64,000 nucleotides of DNA from Yamagishiella unicocca. Its lineage: Eukaryota > Chlorophyta > Chlorophyceae > Chlamydomonadales > Volvocaceae. Each line of letters starts with the position of its first letter. The first letter of the stretch is position 1. A program made the translations under genes and the position numbers. The DNA lies in the NCBI GenBank assembly GCA_003116995.1, contig BDSL01000031.1, positions 805,001 to 869,000 on the forward strand, written 5' to 3'. The notes under the pieces were generated by a model. That model did not search any database, had not been told where the DNA came from, and saw only the letters and a list, made by a program, of their open reading frames with translations. This document shows, in pieces, positions 56,101 through 64,000 of the stretch.

Positions 56101-58588
56101 CGCGTATATGTTGGGACCAGGCCATCGAGGACACGTATGTGTTGGGGCCAGGCGATCGAAGAAGACGAGAGGGGTGGGCGCGTGATGCCGTGCTACGGCA
56201 CGAGCAGGTGAACAACGGTTTTATGCTGAAACCCATGCGCGGGCGCCGCGTGACGCCGCGTCTTCAGCTTGGGCCGCCAGCAGAAGTCGTTTCAAAAGGC
56301 TTCCTAGCAAATCAATTAGTAAGCATGTCGCACTGCTCGCTAATCGTCGCTGATGTCCATGCCCCTACCGGCTTGCACATTTCAGGTGTGTCTTGAGGCC
56401 GCGCGCGACACCGTTCGCGATGAAGCCGATCGTCAAGGTCGTCCGCGGTCGTACCAAGGACAGCACGAACTACTGCTTTGACATCGTGACCATCGCTCCG
56501 GAATATCCCAGCGTGAGTGCCGTTGCAGTTGGTGGTGTCAAGGCAACCAGCACTGCAAAGTTGCAGGTTGAACTTGTCAGTCGTCCAGCGACACGCTGAA
56601 ATAAGCAAACGGCGCCTTTCTTCGATGTTTGAAAAACATTATTGTTGTTGGTTAGTGATCGTTAATAGATGCTTCTCGTGTCGCGGCTTGGGGCCGGAAT
56701 CTTGAATCGTCGGGCCGTTTCCGAACGCAGCAGAGTTGAGGTGCGTAGTCCATGAGTCTCGAGTTCCAAATCTGGCTGAGGGTGACGCTTTACGGCATCT
56801 CCTTGTTCTTCGCCGTGTGATGCTCGCAGGGCGTGTGCGGCATGACCCCCGTCCTCAACAAGATCGAGTTCTGGGCTAAGGACGATCTGCGCCGCAAGAT
56901 TACCGGCATTGGTCTGCAGCCCACGGGGGCTCCGAAGATGTCGTACATCCAGCCCGTCTGGAGCTCTTCCGGCGAGGACACGCTCAGGGCCACTCCGCTG
57001 AACTGGAGCAAGGCGCAGGCTAATGGCGCCGTCGTCTGCTTGGAGCTGGACAACTCGACCACCCTGGACGAGTTCTGCATGGGCGGCGAAGTGTCGACAT
57101 GCTGGTGCGCTAGGGAGGCGTGGCGGTGCTGTTGGGTGGGGTGGCGTCTACCGAAACGCGTATTCGCCATGTGGAAATGATAGGGATTCGACAGCCTAGG
57201 TGGAACCGACAGCCTAGGAAGAACCGCGGCTGGGGTGGGGTACATGGGGTGGGGTCGGATCGTGTGGCAGCAACGCCAGGGATCGTCACGGAGGTCTGGT
57301 GGTCTGGCAGGCTAAGGCAAAATGGCATCTGAAGCACTTGGGTGTCGGCGGGCCAATAAAATGTCCGGCTCGGTCCTTGAGGCAAAGAAGGCAATCAGAT
57401 GCGTGATTGATGGCTAAAGTGACTCGCAAATAGCCAAATTGGATCGGGGGGAAAGGTAGCGGGAAGGTCGCCAAACCTGCATTAGCGACAGGGCAAGTCG
57501 GCTGTCAGCTGTGCCAGCGTTGGTGCTTTCTGGGAAGGGCGAGGCCCTGCAGGCTGAATGCTCAAGAGTCGCAAACAAGAGACTGACCAAAGGGAGAGCA
57601 GCAATCGGGCGTCGCTACAATAGAAATAATGGCTAGCGACCCTGCAGTCCATGTTTCCACCAGCAAGCGGACCACCGTCGCTTAGTATAGCCTTGCCATA
57701 ACGTAATCCTCACCATGTTACTGTCATCTGGACGGACACCGTTGCTGGTCCGTTCTTAGCGAAACAACTGACATCGAGACATTTCCCATGTGCCCTACCG
57801 ATACACCCGTGGCAATGCTGTATGCATTACGGCAGTCTCCGCGTTCTAGGGTTGCTCATTTAAAGGCCCTTAAAGCGCATCCATTTCAGCTGAATACCGG
57901 TAGCCTGGGGTGCCCAAGTAATGGGATATCCGATAACCGACAGGCGACCCTTCGCAGCACAGGACTCGAAAGGTTAACTCGGTTGTATTGTCCTTTACAC
58001 TTGCCCCACTTGCTTGGCGGAGAAACGAAGCTGACTGCTGGGTCTGGAGGCCACGGTTACAGTTGATGCAATCAGTTGACGCTGCTGACTGAGCAGCACA
58101 TACATAGTCGTACTCGTCGCAGTGGGCTCCAGACCAGGAGGCTAAACCATCATGCATCGACTGCAAACCACCCAAGGCACCAGTCAATAGTCCAGAGGGT
58201 ACAAGCAGCAGCAGTCAGCACCTCAGAAAGAATTTGCGCTGGTTACCGCTAGGTACCGAAATGCTGTCGTTAGCGCAGCCCGCCGCTTTGTGATACTTGC
58301 GACAGCACCTCTGAAGGAGCGTATGCAGGCACGGCATCGCAAAGTTGGGATGTGATGGTTCGGAAAGGAAAGGTTTCGCGTACCACGGCTTGTTGTTGTA
58401 GCGTACGGGCTCGCGCTTTTGCGAACCTCACCCCGTTGTTGTCAATGAGGTCACAACCGGTGACCCTTCCCTGCTGTCCGTTGACACCATTCCATACCTG
58501 CCGCCGTATGTCCTCCCTCTGCAGGGTGAACTTCTTCGATGACTCGCGGAAGTGCTGCCCGCTCTACTCGGCCGCCACGGTGAAGTAG
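53188..58588 (+). CDS. Pherophorin-family extracellular matrix glycoprotein
   Basis: Exons 53188-53231, 53617-53833, 54040-55909, 56386-56512, 56830-57104 and 58525-58588, about 865 aa. Signal peptide MKLALILCVALASSL. The N-terminal pherophorin domain includes SGKYPTFPYAACSKTSSAY, NNTYCFTIN, CCAKADLRKLELNVYPSC and TLEDLCIPP with a CC pair. A proline-rich rod follows, then Cys module M1 (CTVCTYLILTP, about 54564-54975), a second proline rod, and the related module M2 (CTTCVYINLVAE, about 55494-55905). The C-terminal domain is GFPICECVLRPRATPFAMKP, STNYCFD, TTLDEFCMGG, STCWVNFFDDSRKCCP, then stop TAG. Pherophorins are secreted Hyp-rich proteins of the volvocine wall and matrix. The big exon is out of register by one base between the start of the second rod and M2, probably a poly-C length error. 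A TGTAA lies 88 nt after the stop. Confidence 0.88.
58105..58200 (-). mobile_element. LINE 3' tail inside the last pherophorin intron
   Basis: GTGGGCTCCAGACCAGGAGG, AAACCATC and GCAAACCACC follow the minus-orientation tail order, with the central part deleted. It lies in intron 57105-58524, whose 1.4-kb length separates the last 21 codons from the rest of the gene. Confidence 0.6.
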
Positions 58589-59984
58589 TTATTGACAGCG
58601 TGACTGTCGCCAATTGGATCTTCACTTGGATCTTGGCACCTTGGATCTTGGATCTTGGACAGCAGCCATGGAAACTGTAAGATGCGCTGGCTGAAAGCCG
58701 ACAATGTGCAAAGAAAGAACGCTGCTTAGGCGACGGAGATGCTGCTGCAACGGGACCTACAGCACGTGCACGTTCGTGTTGTCGACGCGATGCAGGGCGT
58801 CGCGTGGTTGCAAACGAGGGAATTGGCAACCATACCTGAGGCGGACGTATCGAGGACTGACACTGCTGCTCGTGTGTTGTATTGGAGACTTCGTGTGTTG
58901 TATGGGAGACCCCCTGACCCCCTGACTGTTGACCAATAGCGAACGCGCCATCATACGCACTGCTACTCTCGGACACAGAAGAGTTAATTTTGTCAGGGTG
59001 GTGTCGGCTAAACGGGCGGTAATTAATTGATACCCATAGGCCGTTGCGATGCGCCTTGGTGCGGTCCGTGGCTCGTGGTGTTTGTGCCCGGCATTTCTGT
59101 ACGCATAGTAACCCGCACCTCGCACCTCTCCCTGGGTGTGCAACCGACTTCATGCATGTGTCATGTGACTTCCTACATGAGCGGCACTCCGTAAGAACGT
59201 ATTCATGACCCGAACTCACGAGTTCGAGGCAACTGCAATGAGCATGTAATGAGCAGTTGGACTGCTTGCGCGCCGCTCCAGCGGCCATTACTGGACTATT
59301 TGACGCTGGCAGCGGCTGCAGTTTCGTGCGTGGGGGCTGCTGTAAGGCAGCCAGGCAAAGGAGGAAGCCTGGGGGCTGTAGCCGTATCTTCGGCTTGTGG
59401 TGCCTACGTGTGCATTTGCGGTTGATCCTAGCGAACAGGGTCACCATCTCAAGACCACATGGGAGGCAGACAGGCTACATGCACGCGCGAGCCCAGAACT
59501 TTGCATCAGCTGCCAGGCAAGGCCCTCCCACGGGCGCGGTGGGTCGCGCTGCAGTCCCTGGGGTGACTCCTCGCATCATTAAACGGCAAATTAAGCGCGG
59601 TGGCCGACTGCGCCAACTTGAGCCCCGCAATGGTTGGGCCACTGTCCCTCGCAATACCCACCGGCAGTACTTCAACCTAATCCAATATTAGCTGCTGCAC
59701 TGAGGCCATCGATAACACCTCAACGTACTTGGGCATATCCGGTACCGAATTGATGCCATCGAGAGGACCACCTCGGTATCAGCTCACTTGGCCTAGTCGG
59801 ACGTCCATCCCACAGCGCTCCAACCAGGACAAGAGTCCATGTTCTGCAAATATGTATAGTAGGGGGTGCTAACGGGCATTCCTAACGGATCCGGATTGTA
59901 AGAGGCCGGATGCATACCCATTGACCACTGCTAGAGACACAGTACCCATGAGCTTGTTGAGGCGCCCCGGTGGTTGTTCTGACG
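58589..59984. other. 3' flank of the pherophorin gene; no supported gene
   Basis: Short direct repeats of TTGGATCTT lie near 58617-58657. An open frame at 59257-59691 (144 codons) has no recognisable motif, and I do not call it. Confidence 0.4.
58676..58680 (+). terminator. Candidate polyadenylation signal TGTAA
   Basis: GAAACTGTAAGATG lies 88 nt downstream of the pherophorin stop codon, at a spacing typical of volvocine 3' UTRs. Confidence 0.55.
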
Positions 59985-60197
59985 GAGGGGCTGCTTGGGC
60001 TGCAGTTGGTGTATTGCTGATAGGGGGGTCATTTAGGCTACTTCTTCCTGGGTGGCTGGTGCCGCTGTTTCTTCTCTTGGTCGGGGTTTCTGGTGGCGCG
60101 TGTACCATATCTCGGTCAACTGGCTTATCCTTCGGCGTGAGGTGATGCGCCCGATGGCTCCACCTTATGGTCGGGGGCCCACTGTAACAGGTACAAC
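59985..60197 (+). mobile_element. LINE 3' end, plus orientation
   Basis: GGCTGCTTGGGCTGCAGTTG through CTTCCTGGGTGGCTGGTGCC matches the 3' region of LINE copy 2 at 17150-17240 (opposite strand). GATGCGCCCGATGGCTCCAC and CACTGTAACAGGTACAAC follow. It is a 5'-truncated insertion. Confidence 0.7.
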
Positions 60198-60271
60198 TAC
60201 CCGTGAGTAAGCAAGCCCAAGCTATCAGCCCCGGGCCGGCGCCTATAGCGTCCATAGCTTCGTGAAGGAGG

Positions 60272-62884
60272 CTTTTTGTTGTAACGGTTACAGTGGGTTC
60301 CAGACCGAGAGGTAGAACCATCGGGCACATCGCCTGACACTGAGGAAGACGGAGGAGACAGAAACCGACGTGCACCGGAACAAAGGCAAACCACAAGAAC
60401 ACCCACCGACAGGCCGTGGCAAAAAGAGCAGCAGCCAGCACCCCAGGAGGAATGTGCACTAGAGGCTCCCCTATCAGAAACCGACCACCAACCAACCTAA
60501 CAACCTAGCAACCGACGAACCAGTGAAGCGCCGCAACGATGCAAGCATCGGAACCAGCCGCCTCTCATCCCAAAAAACACGGACCCCTAGCGGGGCTCAA
60601 CGCGCCTATAGAACCGGAAAGTAAGAAGCACGGGAGACCCAGCTCCCCAAGACAACCCGGACCAATCACGAATCCACCAGCACCTTAGCCGGTCCCCCGC
60701 ACACAAGGCGACTGGCGACAACCCGCAAGAAAGGATGCCGAGGCCCCACTGCATCCCAACCTTTCTGGGGAAGCCCCAACGCAGCAAAGCCCCTCAGAAG
60801 GGCCCAAAACTCCACCACCCCACGGCGAATGGCACGATCCAGGAGACCACTTCCCGGAGTAAGAGGGGGACCACCATCACCCACCCTTTTCAAGGCCGCG
60901 GCCATAAACCGGCGCCCCACCTCCGTGGCAGTAATAGCCGCCAGGATTACTACATCCCAGATGCAGGGCTGTACCCCGGGCGGTGCTTGCACCAACCAAA
61001 CTTGCGCCCGTGTCACCCCTGCACCGAGCTGGGTCTCGAGTTGGGCAATCACTGCTTGAGCCACCGGCCAGAACCAAAAGTGGTGTAGGCGGGGGGTACC
61101 CGCCCCTGGACGCTCTCCAGCCGGCACACCGCATCCACAGGGGGCTGCTGCTACCGTCCGCATATGAGAGTTCCCGAGGAGGGGGATCCCATCCACAGCC
61201 AACCGCCACCACCTCTCCTTTTAGGCAGGCTCCCACTACATGCCGGACCAGAGCCGCCGAAACACTTGCTGCAGGGCATTCAAGGCCGCTGGCAGGACAG
61301 GCCCGGTACCCCCAAGCGCTTCGCGCACAAACATCTTATGCGCGGCCCGCCGGGCGTCCGCGATCTCGACCAGTTGCACAGCCGTCCCAACCCGAACAGT
61401 CATATCCCGCAGCGCCAGTGGCGCCTCCCCGCCCAACCGCCACCCCAACCGTGCGGTGAGCGTGGACCCCACTTCCTCCGTCTCCGGTAGAACGTGGGCT
61501 ATACCCTGGGAGGAAACTGGCATCACCAGCGCCGCTGCTTGCTTCCACGGGGTCAGCACCTCGGCGAGCAACGCTTCCAGTGCCCCCATACATTCCCGCC
61601 ACCGATCAAACCCCAGAAACGTCTTCGCAGCTCTTGACCGCGGATCTAAGACTCGTTCGACGAGCCCCCGCCACGCCGCCAGCCCGCTGGCAATGACGTC
61701 TGCACAGCCGCCTCGGACGCAACCAAGAAGTCCCGAAACGCATCTCGAGCCGTCAGAACATCGCCCAACGTCTTAATGGCCCAGCACCCCACAAGTTCTG
61801 GATGCCAGTATTCTAATCCCGGCCTCCTGCCGACCACCACCTGCCCAGAATGGCAGGCCGGGGGTAGCGGGTTGCCCCAAATCGGCACGTTCAAACACCA
61901 CGGGCCTGGCACCAGCGGCGCGTTAGCAACACCTTGTACCGGGGGCAGCGCCGCAAGCGCCGTGATCACCCGTCGGATATCAGCCGGCATCTCGTCCGCC
62001 CCCATCCACGGGCCCCTGCCTTGTGCTGTAAGCAGGTTAAGAGGCCCGAACGCCGGATGCACCACCCTCAGGTAGGTGCTAAGGCACATGATCCATGGAG
62101 GCCGGCGCTCCCGGGGGCCAGCCATCGCCAGTACAAACCACAGGGCCGAACCAGCCCAGCGCGCCCGTACGTGCTCCTTGAAGGCAACGGCCCCGAAGCC
62201 CCCGAGGGATGGGTGCCCGACCAGCAGCCGCCGTGGGACACCTGTTGCTCGGCGCTCCCTAGCAGCTGGGCCTAAATCACGGTCAACGAGCTTCGCCGCC
62301 GCCCGCTCTAACCCTTCCACCACGGTGTCTGGGGGTAGGCCCCCATGCTCCATGTGCCAGGTGACACGGTGCATCCCATATGCTGCGGCTGCTGTCGCCC
62401 GGCCAAACGTGGACAGGCGTAGCCTTGCGATCCGCGAAAACCAAGTTAACACCTTGTCCCTTTGTGTCTCCCAGTCCAACACCGGGGACACCCCTACATC
62501 GGTAAACGGCAGATTTAGCGCCGTGGCCGATGCTACGACCTTCAACCCTACCATGTCATGCGGGCTAGGTCCCTCGACGCCGATTGGCAGTAGCTCAACC
62601 TTATCCAGGTTCAGCCGTTGCCCAGAAGCCTGGGCGTATACCTCCATGGACGCCAGAAAAGCAGGCACTTCCGCTGCCCCCCCCCAACAGCACCTGAGTG
62701 TCGTCGGCAAACTGCACCGCGGTGGTTATGGGGCCCGCCCCTGCCGCAAGCCGGATGCCGACCCCCTGTTGCTGTAACCAGCAAAGGAGAGCCTGAGCGG
62801 GCAGCCTTGCCGTACCCCCGCCTCCATAGATACCAGGCGGGACTTGTGCCCGGTGACCACCGCCAACGACCTGGTGTTCTGGTG
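60272..62884 (-). mobile_element. 5'-truncated LINE with reverse-transcriptase remnant
   Basis: The minus strand begins mid-domain and reads ALLCWLQQQGVGIRL, then AVQFADDTQVLLGGG, the catalytic F/YADD box of non-LTR reverse transcriptase (near 62710-62745). A frameshift in a C run follows, then a 354-codon frame (RLNLDKVELLPIG, WFSRIARLRLSTFGRATAAA, VGHPSLGGFGAVAFKEHV). Next come the C-terminal ORF pieces (LTARLGWRLGGEAP; WWRLAVDGIPLLGNS; CGCGVPAGE and HHFWFWPVAQAV, a finger-like box; EFWALLRGFAALG). A 3' tail ends it at about 60470-60272. Frameshifts and a stop make it inactive. Confidence 0.85.
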
Positions 62885-63000
62885 GTTTGCCTTTGTTCCG
62901 GTGCACGTCGGTCTTTGTCTCCCACGTCTTTCTCAGTGTCAGGCGATGTGCCCGATGGTTCTACCTCTTGGTCTGGAACCTACTGTAACCGTCACAACAA
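62885..63000 (+). mobile_element. LINE 3' tail, plus orientation
   Basis: GGTTTGCCTTTGTTCCGGTG, then CAGTGTCAGGCGATGTGCCC, GGTTCTACCTCTTGGTCTGG and CTGTAACCGTCACAACAAC. It is inserted at, and cuts off, the reverse-transcriptase frame of the neighbouring minus-strand element. Confidence 0.8.
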
Positions 63001-64000
63001 CAAGAAATTGTCGCCAGTTGTGGTTCAGCTTGACGACGTACGCAAGAATGCCAGGGAGTGCCTTACTCAAGCGTACACCCTCGAGCCCTTGGATGGCAAC
63101 CACGTGAAGTTCTGTAAAAAACCTTGTAATAGGCGCCAACCCCTCGCTCGTATGGTTGACCCGACAGTACGGGGCCGCCAAAACGCGCGTCCTGTAGGAA
63201 AACATCGAGCTATGCACTGAGCGTGGCTGACGTGCGCGTGGACGCAACTCCCAACATCACTGCGACCTCCCGGGTTTTGATGAAATGCAGAGTGGCAACC
63301 TTTGCAACCGCAAGCTGTCACGCAGACGCAAACAATTGTGAACAGACTCAGAGCTCGGCCGCCGCCGCAAGGGCACCTGGTGATAACGAACAGTTCTCGT
63401 ACCGTAAGGTTATCTAATTCCATAAAGCACACGCGCAAGCCCTGCCGAAGCATCAGGCGTTAAGCTTTAGTTGTCTGGATGCCCGCCGATTCGGTCGCCA
63501 CCTCGCGGCGGCGGATTGCGCCGGTTAGCAGCAGGCCGCAGCTGCCGAACAGTAACAATATATACTATAATGGAAGGCATGTTCCGCCAGAACGCTTCTG
63601 TTTCCGCACCCCGCCGACACGGCCACGTCGAAACCAAGCGAACGATAGGCATCCAGCGCGCTGAACATTATTGACGCGGTATGCTTTGCGCACTAATGGA
63701 ACTTTATGTGATGAGGAAGTTTCTGCATATACGCCCATAGATACCGTAACCATCTTGGTACCGGAATCATATTGATTTGAACCGTCGTCACAAATAATTG
63801 CGTTCTGGGGCGCAAATGAGGCAAAGAAACATTTACAACCGCACTCACGTCGTAATTATATATGAAGAGGAACCCCAAACTTCGCACAAAAAGATTTGCG
63901 ATGCACTTTCTCAAGTAAAGTCTTTAGGGCCTGGCGAATGACGCAGTTCGTAGCTCAGCTTCACATAGATGCAGCGAGTAGCCAGCCTTTGGATCAATCT
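63001..64000. other. Right end of the window; nothing recognised
   Basis: Only short open frames without motifs on either strand. Confidence 0.4.

Noticed and set aside
56830..57180. Pherophorin ending at a stop at 57180 (TCWCAREAWRCC ...)
   Set aside because: The canonical ending VNFFDDSRKCCP exists at 58525-58588 in the right phase, with a GT donor at 57105.
59257..59691. 144-codon plus-strand ORF
   Set aside because: No motif, basic biased composition, no supporting splice or flanking signals; open by chance in GC-rich DNA.

Overview
The window looks like nuclear DNA of a volvocine green alga (Chlamydomonas/Gonium/Volvox relatives). It is GC-rich and intron-rich. It carries a pherophorin gene of the Volvocales extracellular matrix, secreted proteins with proline-rich linkers, TGTAA polyadenylation-type signals, and fragments of an algal LINE-type retrotransposon family. 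I saw no bacterial operons, rRNA, tRNA or CRISPR. The genes below were assembled by hand from splice sites, reading-frame phase and family motifs. In every multi-exon model except the pherophorin (one base out of register in a poly-C tract) the exon lengths sum to a whole number of codons.

Layout. 478-6333 (minus) is a 12-exon HSP70-family gene holding only the ATPase domain (HSPA13/STCH-like). Divergent from it, 6812-6943 (plus) is a 43-codon membrane microprotein ORF, followed 7 nt later by a 7-exon gene of unknown function (6951-12105) with a 16-bp minisatellite in one intron. 13-22 kb is a repeat-rich region: LINE fragments (minus) plus a duplicated secreted double-psi beta-barrel (expansin/barwin-like) gene, with one complete copy (15046-15987), one copy without its signal-peptide exon (18413-19000) and a short 3' remnant (13751-13819).

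23274-48194 (plus) is the centrepiece: about 41 exons that splice in frame into one predicted secreted protein of about 2442 residues. The order is signal peptide, SRCR, two F5/8C-fucolectin-like (FTP) domains, SRCR, four FTP domains, an unrecognised Cys domain, two SRCR domains, then a seven-bladed RCC1-type propeller. Proline-rich linkers join nearly all modules. Linker and FTP exons are phase 1-1 and the RCC1 blade exons are phase 2-2. Six linker exons end in non-canonical GC splice donors.

48.2-53.2 kb holds LINE tails and no gene I can support. 53188-58588 (plus) is a six-exon pherophorin in which two copies of an internal Cys module sit between the two halves of the usual architecture; a LINE tail lies in its last intron. 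59.9-63.0 kb is a 5'-truncated LINE with a reverse-transcriptase FADD box, bracketed by oppositely oriented LINE 3' tails. The last kilobase has nothing I recognise.

How the genes relate: the giant protein, the pherophorin and the barrel proteins are all predicted to be secreted to the cell wall or extracellular matrix. The repeat-rich spans show the same LINE family shaping duplication and introns between them.
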